NCBI RefSeq assembly: GCF_001649575.2
Contig: NC_051432.1
Span: 20,805,581 to 20,869,580, forward strand
Reading direction: 5' to 3'
Length of the DNA stretch: 64,000 bases
DNA from: Kryptolebias marmoratus
Taxonomy: Eukaryota > Chordata > Actinopteri > Cyprinodontiformes > Rivulidae
Shown one piece after another: positions 23,426 to 35,284 of the stretch. Within the stretch, counting starts at the first letter, position 1. The number at the start of each line of letters is the position of its first letter. The notes below the pieces were generated by a model. The model worked only from the letters and a program-made list of their open reading frames with translations. It did no database searches and was not told where the DNA came from. The position numbers were made by a program, and so were the translations under genes.

Positions 23426-25944
23426 TATTATTAATACAATGCTATAAAGCTTGAATGCACACTTAAGTTTCACACACTGTAGATTACATATACTTAAAGG
23501 TATTTATATTTCCCCTCCATCTTTCTTGTAACTACCCATCATCTCACAGACACAAGCGTGGGAAGGAGTTCATGTGTTTCATGCTGTCAGCTTACATCTC
23601 CATATCATCTTTGTAACATTCTAAATCTGGCTAATGATGACAATGTTGTGCCAGGCTGCACTGAAAAGAAGCTATATGGATGAATTTCCTTGGAGAGTTT
23701 ATCAATTCAGATGGGACCTGTCTGCTTACGTCACCTTTTTCAGAAAAAAAATAAATAAATAATAAGTTAAAAAATGAGAAGCATTTATACATTTTTCATT
23801 ATTAAACATTGAATAACATGAGAATTATACATATACACATTTGCTAATAGCAATAAAATAATACAGGAAACATTTGATATTGTGTACATACATGCATTTT
23901 ATGCACAATTATATCTTTAAGTATGTGTGTTTATCCTTCAGAATTCTTTGAAAGCTACCATTCACTGTCTAAAGTTTCTGATTCATTTGCAATTGATGTC
24001 ACAAGACTAGAAGTGGCTTCTTTGAAAAAGAATAAAGAAGCTTTCGCTTTTTTGTACTTTTTCATGAAGGGCACTGATCACAGCAGTGAGCTTTAATCAC
24101 CAGTCTGAGGTCAGCGTCTGGGAACAAAACAGTGCTGATGACTTTAAATGTTTCTAGAAAGAAAGGGCATCAAAGTAAAATGTTAGACTACCCTGTTATT
24201 TCTGTATTCTTTACTCTCTTGTCCTTCTTTTAAAGTGAAAAGAACACAGAATGCTTGCATGAAAATGTCTTTACCTTAAAGACAAATGCAGTACATATGT
24301 CATTTCTGTCTGTGCATGCTATTGTGTCTATATACATATCTCAGTGCCTGCATGAGTGTGAAATCATCAAAATAAAAGTATATACATTTATATGGAAACA
24401 AATTCATACCATGGTATTACATAGAGAGGTCACAGGCTTGAGCATTGCCAGTCTCTTCATTACAATTATAATGGGAGACTGGATGAATTAAATGATAAAG
24501 TGATGATAAGGATGTGGCACAATAGGTTAATAAAGAAACATATCAAAATATAAGGATGTCACACAATGCTAATAAAAAGAAAATGTTATTACTACTCAAA
24601 AAAGAAAAAAAAAAACTTAAGGAGTTACAAACTGTGGAGTGTATAAGTAGTGTAAAAATGTATGATGGTTTACAGAGCTATTTGCAAAGCCTTCACTAGA
24701 AATAGTCTGAAAAGGGGTAAACATTTCAACAAAAATACCAGCAGGTCCTTTGTTTATTACCATCTTTTAAGATTTGGGCAATCAAACTGCAGTAGGAGTG
24801 TGTTGAGAAGACCAAAATTCTGATGCCGTACAATTTAATTTTATTTTGTTAATCACAGAAGACATTTCCAGTTCTGAGATAGAGGCATTTACAATAAACG
24901 TATCAATAAATATGCCATTTTTGACTCTGGTCACACCTTCAGTCCACCTAAGGTTGTAAATATAACATACAAAATGTACTCTGACACAATTACTTTCCTC
25001 ACCCAGAAGCATGTGGCCTAGAGCCTGACAAGATGTATTCTCTGATCATTATGATCCTGCTGAAACTCATGAGAATCCTGGGGCCCCACAAAGTAACAGA
25101 CAAGCCGTGATTATAGTTAATGTAAGTTACCAGGAAATAATTGAAGTCATTGTAATATTCCCTGAAAGGTGTCAAATACAATTTTGTGTCTGCTCATGGG
25201 TGGGCATGACTCACATTGTGGAAATTCTGTGTACTTTCTTTGTGAGAGAAAAGAAAGTCATCTTGACATAAATCACTTAATTTTAAGGAGATGACATATT
25301 TTTTCTGGTTAGGGTAAAAGTTAGAATTAGGCAAGTAGGTATGTTGAAGTTAGAGTAGCTGAATATAAAAATATCTGATGTCAGCTGAAGACACAGAAAC
25401 ATGACACGCGTGTATGTGTTTTTTGTCAGCCTGTGCACGTATGTATAGGATGACAGACTGTAAAAAATAGTGTCATCCTGTTGCTATGAGACAGCTGGTG
25501 TCATTGAAGAGGCTGAGAAAAGAATGACTTAGAAGATTGGCTGTACCTACTGTAGGCTTAACTTAGGTTAGAACTGAACAATTATTGCTCTGTAAAAGTG
25601 ATAATTAAAGAATCACTTTTTTTCTATTTACCATAATACAAACCATATATTAAAAAACATTTTACCTGCAGAGTCAAACTTGACTGTCAGTTTTGCTGTA
25701 TCAATTGTGACATAAATATGTCAGGTTTTTTTAGCTTTTTTTTGTCACTTTGAGTTTCATGTCTTACTTTTTCATTCCAAATCCTTTTACACAACAGGTG
25801 CAGTCTTTTTTAGTATACACAAAGTCAGTTACCCTGAAAATACAGTTAAGTGTCATTTGTTCTATCAAAACTGCAAATTTTTATGTTACATTTAGCACAG
25901 TTGTTAACATGCAACCTAGCTATTCTTTTTCATAACAACCACAG

Positions 25945-26013
25945 ACATGGATAATCTCTCCGTTGCACAAGCAGATGTACCAGCTACCTCCTCCACCCTC
26001 ATAGCGATGCTTT
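25945..26013 (+). CDS. Coding exon 3 of the unidentified gene
   Basis: A 69-nt exon between the acceptor 'cataacaaccacag' and the donor gtaagtatt, the strongest donor in the neighbourhood. In phase 1 (first codon G|AC = Asp) it reads MDNLSVAQADVPATSS then TLIAML and ends with one base that completes a Leu codon with exon 4. The exon is a symmetric phase 1-1 cassette, so skipping it would keep the frame. In phase 0 it would hit TAG at 26001, so an upstream exon of 3n+1 nt such as 7665-7695 is needed. Alternatively the ATG at 25947 (G at -3, G at +4) could itself start an 80-aa product from another promoter. It contributes the start of the hydrophobic core (residues 42-52). Confidence 0.6.
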
Positions 26014-27196
26014 GTAAGTATTATGCAAGGCTTTCGAAAGGTTGTTTTCACTGTAAATCCCTGTCTTTTCTAATCCTTACAAAGTAGTTTTGATGCCTAA
26101 ACCTGATCAGGGATATTTGTCACCTAAAAATAAACAGTATGGTAGCTGACAAGAAGAAAGAAAGAAAAAACAACAATCTTAAATAGTTTTCAATTGTAGT
26201 GTCCAAGGTGAAACAAGGTAGGAGAAAAAAACACTTCTACATTGGAGCTGATCCTAGATATTCAAAACAAAGGTTGCTAACTCTGCTGCCTCCACATTTA
26301 TGTTCAGCATGTGCTGCTTCAGCTAGAATTGGGTTGTAAACATTGCTAAAAGTTTTTTACTGAGGAATATTAAGATCATGTCAATTTTGTGTTTCAGATT
26401 GTGTAAAAAGAAACCATTTTTTGGTGGTATCTGTGTTCCTAAATTAGAGGTAATCCTGGTGCTTCTGACAGGAAGAGCTACCAAAAGAATCACTGTAAGG
26501 CATTTACCTTTTATTTCAAAAGTATAAAGCACACTCACCATTCAGACAGGGGAAATCACAGTAAATATGTTAGACACAAATGTGATGTGCCACAAATATA
26601 TTTGCTGTTTTCTTTTCTGAATAGATGAATGTGTTGATCTAGGAATGTAGAAATGACATGTTCTCGCTTACAGCTGTACCCTCCTGAACACGCCCAGTCT
26701 TGTTTCATCTTCAGTGATCACATGCGTGTCAAGGCATCTTGGGACACTGCTTATGGGTGAGCCTACATAGGAGTGACATGTATGAGCGTTTTGATATGTT
26801 ACCTACTGGTGTGTGTCAACCTTTGGGCAAAATGTCTGAAACCCTTAGATGGTCATGCTGAGAAAACTGACAGCACCAGATGTGTTAGAAAGAGCCCCCA
26901 AATGATACACAGTTTTTTTTTAAGTTATAAAAATTTCTGTCAGCCACAACATTTCTCAATGTGGTGGTAAAAAAGTTTGTCAGGTAAAGTCACAAAAGAA
27001 TGAAAAAGACCAGAAAAAGAAGAGGTTAAAAGTTAGAAGGGTCACCAAAATGTCACACGTTAATTCAGGAGCTATGCTACCTAATGTAATTCCTTAATGG
27101 GATTTTTCTCTGAATATAATTCAGTCATTTTACACTTTAATAAGGTTATGCATTTTCAGATCTATAGGTTTGTATGTTCATTGGGTTATTTTAAGG

Positions 27197-27389
27197 CAGT
27201 GATTCCCACCTCCAGTCCTCGAGGAACAATATCCTGCATGTTTTAGTTCTTTCTCTGCTTCTCAGCAGGTCTTCAAGTTCTGCAGAAGCCTGTTAATCAC
27301 TCACTCACTCAAATCAGGTATGTCAAAGCCGAGAAACAACTAAAACCTGCAGGATAGTACTCCTCAACGACTAGAGTTTGGAATCACTG
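27197..27389. mobile_element. hAT-type MITE with 8-bp target duplications
   Basis: A 193-bp near-palindromic element with ends CAGTGATTCC and GGAATCACTG. Its outer ~55 bases are imperfect inverted repeats (left 'cctgcatgttttagtt', right 'aactaaaacctgcagg'). It is flanked on both sides by the identical 8 bases TTTTAAGG (27189-27196 and 27390-27397), the target-site duplication length of the hAT superfamily. It encodes nothing. I recognise the family as abundant in teleost genomes. Perfect flanks beside a moderately diverged body suggest a fairly old but cleanly preserved insertion. Confidence 0.85.
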
Positions 27390-27839
27390 TTTTAAGGTAT
27401 GGGTTTGCCTGTACATTTGTGCACATTGAATGACTAACCATAGACATAAGATAGGAATAATTTTAAAATGAATGCACTGAGGTAGGATTCAATAGTTTTA
27501 TATTCCCTTCTACTCCTTCCATGTGTTGGTTTTGTTTTACTGAAATGGTGGGTTTGATCATTTTTTGTTTGTTTTATTTTTTGTACATGACTTTGCTTCA
27601 ACTTGTCTGGTTTTAAATGTGCTTCATAGATAAATTCCCATTGACATCAATCCATTTTAGACATGGAAATGAAAGTGCTTCATTGGATATAATGCAGATT
27701 TTAAATACTCCTTTCACATGTAGGAAATATTTATTTACTTCATTTTTAAATGAATGTCATCAGCACTTATTGTTTTCTGACAAATGAAGAAATGGAATTG
27801 CAATCCTCCTCTGTTTTGGAGGATTTTTTTCTGTTTCAG

Positions 27840-27860
27840 AGACATATGATTACATTTTTG
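27840..27860 (+). other. Candidate alternative 21-nt micro-exon
   Basis: A 21-nt segment lies between an excellent acceptor (gatttttttctgtttcag) and an excellent donor (gtaagac). Its length is a multiple of three and it fits the phase 1-1 slot. Joined after exon 2 it reads ETYDYIF and continues in frame into exon 4, giving an 88-aa product. Joined after exon 3 it would create TAG. It could therefore be a mutually exclusive alternative to exon 3, a poison exon, or a chance pair of splice-like sites. Confidence 0.25.
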
Positions 27861-28177
27861 GTAAGACAAGATGACAGAAATAAGAGACAGAGTGAATCTC
27901 ATGATATTGATGCATAATATGAAGAAACTGCCAACAGAATATCACAAGGACTGAAAATTAATAGCAATATAAATAGCAATTGCACTATTAAGAAAAATGT
28001 ATTTTTGCTTCAGTCAAACACCTGAGCCATTGGTCAACTCCTCACTTTGCAAAAAAGTGAGTTTGAGTTAAAAGTGTTGAAGTGACTCAGAAGTTTGAAT
28101 TTACAGTGGGTGATAAAAGAGAAGGAAATGCAGGAGGATGATTACCAGAAAAATTACCAGATAAAAGATTAGAAGGA

Positions 28178-28210
28178 GTGTGTGTGTGTTTACGTGTGTG
28201 TGTGTGTGCT
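28178..28210. repeat. GT microsatellite
   Basis: Two runs of TG units interrupted by 'tttac' in intron 3. Confidence 0.9.
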
Positions 28211-28899
28211 TGTGTTCTGCTGTTAAACTGTTGTGTTCTCATCTCTCTCTCTTCTATCTTCAGCCGAAGGCAATAATATGATGATTGGGATATGATCTAT
28301 ATGGGTTTAGCCTTGAGTAGGGATCGCCGTTAGACTGTACACAAACACACACATCGACACACACGCACACACAAGCAGAAGGTTCCACTTTAATCTAGCA
28401 TGCATTTAGACATGACAGACGATTTAGTCTTATCCTGTAAATATGTCAGCCAGCACTCCCCTCTCTTCTTTTTCTCTCATTTACTTTTCTGTCCATTCCC
28501 CCTCTCCATCTCACAGCCAACACTCCTCTCTTCCTTTGTGCGTTTTTTTTTTTCTCCTCTAGTTCACCCTTGTGCTTGCCTTTTCACCCCACTCTGCCTT
28601 CTTGTTCCTTCCTCCACCTTATTCTCTTTCCCCATTCAATTTCTCTTTCACCCATTCCACCACATTTCTGCCTTCCTGCCACCCATTTGTCTTCCCACTC
28701 CCACCCTGCACACACCACACAAACACACAAAGATGTGACGCGAGGTCCAAGCACGTGCGCGTGTGATATTTATTTGTGTGTGCAAGTAAGAGCGTGCAAG
28801 CCATGAATCTTTCACAGTTTGAGTGGTCTGACTTTTCTCGCTCTGGATCAATGAACACGAAGAATGGTGAGCCACACTGCCCCCAGAAATCCAAGTGAC

Positions 28900-28931
28900 T
28901 GTATGTGTATGTGTGTGTGTGTGTGTGTGTG
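28900..28931. repeat. GT microsatellite
   Basis: About 12 uninterrupted GT units preceded by two imperfect ones. Confidence 0.9.
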
Positions 28932-30340
28932 CTCATGTGTTCGTTTCTTTTTTGGAAAGGACTCCACAAACAAGTGTATCTAACATGTTTCCTGCAGAAT
29001 GTTGTTTTCAGAATTACAGTTGTGTGTATTGTCACCTATGTGTTTTGAAGCATGTCAGCAGTAATCCATGCTGGTATCTGTGGGAAGCAGTGGGAGGGTG
29101 GTCACTGTATTGATCAATATGTCAGCAGTTGCACAGTTGTTCTTTGCCTTTCACTCTTCCTCTGTGATTGCTGCCTCATGGCACCTTTCTCTTTTTCCAC
29201 CACCACTTTTCCTCCCCTGCAACCCTCATTTGAATTTTCTCAATCTGGTTTCACTTTCCCTGACTCTCTACTCTTTTTCTTTACTCTGACATTTTTCAAA
29301 TCTTCTCCGTCCTCCTTTATTTACTTCCTTCACTTGTCTGTCTCTGGTGCCATATTCCTCCCCCCATGGCCACTCACCATTTGGTAAATTTTTTCCCTCA
29401 CTCTAAATCACTGTCTTCATCACCCCTTGTCACCTCCATCTCTCTCTCATTCTGCTAAGACTGCCAGGCTTCCTCGTTCCTCACACCCACTCTCACTCGA
29501 AGGCAGGAGTCTATTTCTGTGCAATACCGATCTGTCATTGCTGCCCTCTGACAAAAGGATATATCTACTTCTCTGCGCTGTCTTCGCTCTTCCACAACTT
29601 CATTGGCATGATTGTTTAGCAGATGCTTTGTTTACTTTCTCTGCTCATCTTTTATTTCAGTGTCTCTTCCATGCAGTGTATTTCAGTGGTGAACATGCAG
29701 TGATTCACATTCATACTTTGAACCCAAATAACCATTTTTAAAAGAATACAGGAATCTTGTCATACAACAATCTGTAATAAAAATGTTTTCTGTAATTTAT
29801 GACCCTTGGAGGTTATTAGATACAGATTTTAATGTAATTATACTGTATTTTTGCTTGACATTCAGAAACAGTGTCTAGTCAGTTATACAATTTTTTTTAA
29901 ATATTATTTCATCAGGAAACTGGGAAACAAAAATACAATACTGTTATTAGAGATACAGAGATGTATTCATGAATATTTCAAAAACTATAAATTTAATTAT
30001 TTATGGTTATGCAATTAGAAAATCAGAACCATAATTGATATAACATTAGTGAATAATAATAGCTCAAGCCGAGGTTGGTGGCTTTTGTTTTTAATGAATA
30101 TGTAAAGCTTGAGAGTTGAAAATTATTAAATCTCTTAAATGAAGACAACACTTCGCAGCACCTCCTTTAGTTCAAAGGTTTAGACTATCAACAAAGAAAA
30201 GGAGAAAATGTCAAGGAATTTTAAAGAAATAGTCTGTTTAAGAAATGAATGTCATGACTTTTCTCAACATTAACATACAAGTAAATTTTTAGAAAATAAA
30301 AAGTAGAAAGAATTTTATGATGATGTTCAAAAATGCAAAA

Positions 30341-30712
30341 AGACATCCATCTATTTTCTTTACCTGCTTCAATTTTTCGCAGTTGCAGGGCAGCTGCTGT
30401 CCGTCTCCAGCAGTCACTGTGCGAGAGACGGGGGACACCCTGGACAGGTCGCAAGTCCATCACAGGGACACATGGAAACAGACAAACAATGCTTCACACT
30501 CTCACTCCCATCTAGGGACAATTTAGAGTTACAGATTCACCTGACATGCATGTATTTAGTCTGCTGGAGGAAACTGGAGAACCCAGAGTAAATCCACGCA
30601 TGCACAGGGAGAACATGTGAACTCCACACAGAAAGTGTAAGATGATATGGAGATATAAGCCTGCAATCTTCTTGCTGTGAGGCGAAACCGCTCTAACAAT
30701 TGGGTCAGAATA
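30341..30712 (+). repeat. LINE-tail-like teleost repeat, about 370 bp
   Basis: Begins with 'catccatctattttctttacc', continues with 'gggggacaccctggacaggt', 'aagtccatcacagggacaca', 'gggacaatttagagtta', 'acatgcatgtatttag', 'gcacagggagaacatgtgaa' and ends near 'cttcttgctgtgaggcgaaa' and 'ccgctctaacaattg'. This word order is that of a very abundant vertebrate/teleost interspersed repeat tail. A shorter copy lies at 39945-40082. The short ORFs across it are not genes. Confidence 0.75.
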
Positions 30713-31929
30713 TATTTGACATCTGTAGAAGAAAATAAATATATTCAAACATTAATATCTATTAATTTAGGTAAGTTTTCACTTTTTATAGCTTTTTTTC
30801 TCATTTAAAAAGTATTTTTGTAAGGAAGAAACATCAACCCTTTGGCCCCTTTTTGTACCTTATTCTCACTGAACTCTCCACTCTGCTACAGACCTCAATT
30901 AAAAGCATTTTTGAGAAAAATATGAGATATTTGATCAGGACAGTAACTTGCACAAGACACACCTTTCAAAATAAGTAATGACTTCACATATGCTGGTGCT
31001 CAGCCTCCTGTAATGCACTTTCTTATTCTAATTTCTTTTTGTTGTTTGTTTGTGCTGAAGAAAGATTCAACGATTAGCCTCGGGCATTCTACCTCCCTTT
31101 TCCCCTCTCTTTTGCTGCTAATAATGACACTAACATCTTGACGAATGCACACTCGTTATATCTTGTGTTTGTCACATGAGACCATGATCATCAAGTCTGA
31201 AATCTCGCATCTCAGGGACCAGACTTGCATCCTTCTTGGCTTTCATCTCCCTTTTTTGCTCTTTCTTTTTCCTCTCCTTCAGTTCCTTTGAGACAGAGCT
31301 TCTATTTCTCATTTCTTTAATTATGTTTTTAATTCCAATAAAAGCCTTAGGCAGTTTTAAAAAAAGTATTAGTCCTCCTGACATACAATGTAAAAACACA
31401 CTGCCCCTCTAAGAGAAATGTTTCTTGGTACATCTTTTTGTTTAGTTTTATTAATAAATGATAAAACAAATAAAAATAGAAGATGGCACTTTGTCATATT
31501 TAAGACAATCTGGCTGTGTAAGCATCTACTTGAAATTTATTGTGCCTTTTTTTTTCTGTCTCTCCACCAAATGTTTAGATTTTGACCAAAATTGAGCAAG
31601 ACTGTTGACATATATATAAACAGACAGCTAAGTCAGACTCTTTAATCAAAACTCTAGTCAGTCAAAACTGGTGTATTAACAAATATGTTAGTCTAAAGAA
31701 ACAAGCAATATAGCAATATAGCTGAGAGTGTTTACCTAAAACCTTAAAACATTTATCATATTCAAACATCCCTAGATCTTTCACTTCTTTTTTTGTTGTT
31801 TAGCTCAGTTACAAAGCGTTTATGTTAAATAATTAAAAGAAATCCAGCAAAAATATTCAAGAGCTTAATTCATCCACTGTCTTGATTTGATCATCATTTT
31901 TGATTAAAATGATTGTTCAGATGTTTTGA

Positions 31930-32220
31930 AGTGAGGTGCTGTGAAAAGGTTATGAACAATATCCATATTTTATCTCCTGTAGACAGCTTTATTTCCAACC
32001 TCAGTTTGGAGAAAGAGTTTAATGCGCCAGTGTTGTTACAGCTAGCTGCTGCTGCTCTTTGCACTTGTAAATAACCATAGAATATTATGTAATTAACTGT
32101 GCAATGGTAAATACATGGTTTTCTAAGCTGAGGTTTTTTAAAGAGTTATGTACGACCGGTACTGTTCATCATTTTTCCGCAGGATTCTAAGATCTGGACT
32201 ACCACTTTAAAGAAATTTTC
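31930..32220 (+). repeat. Dispersed family 'gtgaaaaggtta', longest copy
   Basis: Reads 'gctgtgaaaaggttatgaac', 'atctcctgtagacagctt', 'gtttaatgcgcc' and 'acagctagctgctg', and ends near 'ctggactaccactttaaag'. Other copies occur at 14255, 15905, 16130 and 23320, in both orientations. I do not know the family name. Confidence 0.5.
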
Positions 32221-32439
32221 AGTGTTTACAAAATCAGAAATCTGCATGACAACAGCATTTATAAAAAGAGAAAAATGTGTCTACTTGTTAAAAAAATTCT
32301 AACATGTAGGTTTTCTTCAAGATAAAACTGTCCTCCCTTCTCATCTTTGTTGAACATCTCCTCCCCGCTGCTATTTCTGAAGTAGGACATCTATGTTAAA
32401 ATTATTGCTGAGAAAGATATTATTCATTTTGATGCACCG

Positions 32440-32720
32440 AACTACCTTGTACTGGTGTCAGGATATAGTCCAAAATTGGCATTCATTAGGGAGTGCATGT
32501 TGACATGGCAGATGCAGCATCCTCTCAGCCCCTTACCTGATTAAGACGGCCAAGTCTGTGGGGTTAAAAGGGACACTAGGGAATAGTGTAATTCAGCTGC
32601 TGACTAAGGTCTCCAGCTTTAAGGAGCTTCTTTAGAAGATGCATTAATTCACAGTCCTTCAGAGGTAGTTCATGAGGAGGTGAGTACATTCATCATGAAT
32701 TGCTTCCTTTTTTTAATTAA
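32440..32720. other. Possible conserved non-coding element
   Basis: A complex, evenly composed stretch including 'cttacctgattaagacggcc', 'gtgtaattcagctgctgact' and 'gatgcattaattcacagtc', flanked by AT-rich DNA. It has no open frame and no known repeat signature. The call is a compositional impression only. Confidence 0.25.
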
Positions 32721-35189
32721 CAGTACAAACTGCACGTCAGCATGCCTTTGTTTCAGGTTGTTAGCTTATCAAACCCAGCCGGAGTCTAGTCTTGTGTTGT
32801 AACAGCAAATAGAACCCGCCATCATTTTTTTTTCTTCCAATGTCAAACTAATTTTAAACATCTGATGACAGAAGGATCAATTTGTTTGTGAAAATTGTTT
32901 CAACGCTGTCTGCAAGGCACTATTTCAGGGATAATGAAGAAGGATACAGCTTTAAATGATAAAGGGAATTATGTTTAAACGACCGCTCTTCGTACTGGAA
33001 TGAAGCATTCACTCAGCACCAGATGTCCTTCTTGGAAGTTGAGGCTCAGTGGAAGAAAGCAATAAAGACAGGTTAAATTAAAATCAATCACCGAAAATTG
33101 CTGCTTCTTAGCATTTTTCCTCATTTTTGTAAAACTTGCCCTAGTCCTTTCATTACTATTGTCCACATCTTAATCCCTCCCAATCTCTTGTCTTATGGTT
33201 CTTCTTACCCTCTCACTGATAAAAACCCATCAACACCTTCCTTCCACTAAAACACCAGGAGAGCAAAAGTCAATATTTCTGAAAGTTGATTTCTTATCTG
33301 TAATCTTTTAGTTGTAGTTGACCTTATTTGCTTTGTCACTTTGGCTGTGCTGTAGTTCGTTTGTACTCTACATGAAACAAAGCACCCAGAAACTTCTTGA
33401 TTTTTTAAAAACACTTGCACGCAATACTTTTGTCAAAGAGCAACTGAGCAAGAAAACAACGGTGGCAAAAAATCCACTTCCAGATGAATGAAAAAGAAAA
33501 ATCCCACTTTCCATCTTACCTGCTTACACTACTCCTCCCACAACCACTCTCTCTCTCTCCATTTTCACCTGCTGTTTGTATCTGTCCTGCACTGTGACTT
33601 GACTTTTGTCTACACAATGAAAGACATGGAAGCTGAGCATTGATCTGCGCTGTAGGAGGGCGTGGGACAGGAAAAGCTCCTCCCAGCAGGATTTCTCCTT
33701 CATGTGTGGGAGCACCGGAGTGGGAGCTTGTGAATTGGGTTTTCCTTAGTGTGTTTGTGCAAATGAGGATTTTTGACACTGCATCTACAGTTGCACATCT
33801 TGTTTGTCTGTAGGTGGTTAAATGCACTATTCAGCTATTTGATGCTGTTAAAACAATGTGACCTCCACATGTGGGTTTGAGTCATGAAATTATGTTTGCA
33901 TTGTTCATATTTTTAGGGGTTTACAAAAGTGTGTGTGCAGGTGTGTTTGCATCCATATTCATGGCTTTAGTTCATGGGTACTTTGAGTGTTTGGTTTAAT
34001 ATTTTCTCTGCGTGTTCTCGAGTGTTCACATGTGGTAATGGTTCTAAAATGGTGTTTCTGTGTGTTTACCTGAGTGTGATTGTTTTTCTGTGTATGTGCC
34101 TGTATGTGCAGCAGTTTATAGACTTTCACCCATCACTGAGCACACAGCACTCGTATGCCGACTCTTTCCACAGTTTAGCTGGTGGGAACACACCACTGCT
34201 CCATGTTTCAACTAATCATACCATAGGAAACACTACCAGTCACGAAAAAGCACATATTTAGCCTCCATTATCAGACTCTACTTAGGACCATATGGACACA
34301 ATACTTGTGTATTTTATAAGTCATACCAGCAACTGGATATATATTTGCAACAAAAATGTCAAATGTTTTCAGAAAAACATAGTCAAAACTTTCCTTTCAT
34401 CACAATGAAGACGTACACATATATTTTGTAAAAGAACCAATTTATCTCTGGGTTGTATTTTGCTTTCAAAGGGACACATTTCCTTTAAATTTTTGAATTT
34501 TCCTTGAAATCTTGACCAGATTTTTTTCTGGTTTTCTAAACTTGTTTTAAAGTTTTCACTCGAACAATGGCTGTTTTTTTTTTACTCACATTCAGTCTTG
34601 AACTTGAGCATTTTCAAAAGAATATTTATTTTGGTTTGTTAAGCCTGACCTCTGAATCATTCAGGCATAAAACATGCCCCTAACCTCAGGGGATGAACCA
34701 GTGTCGTGTTGCTAGATAACAGACAACAACGAACCAGTTTTAAATTGGATAGGCACTTTGTCACTAACCTGTCACAAAGGAACAATTTGTTCACATTTCT
34801 TTCTTTATTTCTTTAAATATGTTAAACATACTAAAGATAACATAAGCTGACTTAGTATTTTACCAGAGAGAGAAAGTCCCAACCAGCTTTTAGTTGAAAA
34901 CTTGACGTATAGTAAATGATCAACAGAAGGATAATGTGTCCTGTGTCAGGTCTTTGCTATTCAACAGCTGTAGTTTGTTGGACTTAACATTTCTTTTTTT
35001 TCCCCATTTATTTCTGTGTTTTTCATATTATCTTTGAAGCACATAGGATAATATGGTGTTGGAACAGAAAATGAATCACAAATCAGTCAGGGTTAAAAAA
35101 AAAGTCCCTCAAAAAAGCTTTAAGATCCACTAATCAAGATTGTTTTAGAAGAATAGAAAACAAGACCGAGCAGAGGAAGAAAATAAAAT

Positions 35190-35205
35190 AATATATATGT
35201 ATATA

Positions 35206-35283
<78 letters not shown>

Positions 35284-35284
35284 C
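35190..35284. repeat. TA dinucleotide microsatellite
   Basis: About 95 bases of nearly perfect TA/AT repeat with a few G interruptions at both ends. The minus-strand ORF over it, rich in Tyr-Ile repeats, is purely a product of the repeat. Confidence 0.95.

Larger units (their letters stand above)
7696..25944 (+). other. Intron 2, large and repeat-bearing
   Basis: About 18.2 kb without any supported exon. It holds members of at least four dispersed repeat families (listed separately at 9243-10105, 10290-10372, 14255-14300, 15905-16235, 20320-21260 and 23320-23425) and possible regulatory stretches at 13640-13800 and 16310-17130. Numerous ORFs of 60-109 codons are present on both strands, but none has splice sites or recognisable protein content; several overlap repeats. 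Confidence 0.5.

Noticed and set aside
28022..28064. A 43-nt segment with good acceptor (ttgcttcag) and gtgagt donor in intron 3
   Set aside because: Its length breaks the reading phase and splicing into 38533 would hit TGA after a few codons.
28400..29035. Overlapping ORFs up to 138 codons on both strands
   Set aside because: They arise from pyrimidine-rich and GT/CA-rich low-complexity DNA, which is poor in stop codons; residue content is dominated by Ser, Pro, Phe, Leu and His.
31172..31399. Minus-strand frame with a Lys/Arg/Glu-rich, coding-looking peptide ending DFRLDDHGLM
   Set aside because: It is the complement of a long pyrimidine tract on the plus strand; there is no acceptor with a pyrimidine tract on the minus strand and no upstream exon.
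32660..32682. Resemblance of 'gaggtagttcatgagg' to the miR-196 mature sequence
   Set aside because: The match is only partial and I see no hairpin partner in the flanks.
33516..33827. Minus-strand ORFs of 63-103 codons with a GT donor-like site at about 33518
   Set aside because: The ORFs overlap in two frames, lack an acceptor, contain no recognisable protein content, and the donor lies after the stop. I see only a locally GC-richer intron piece.
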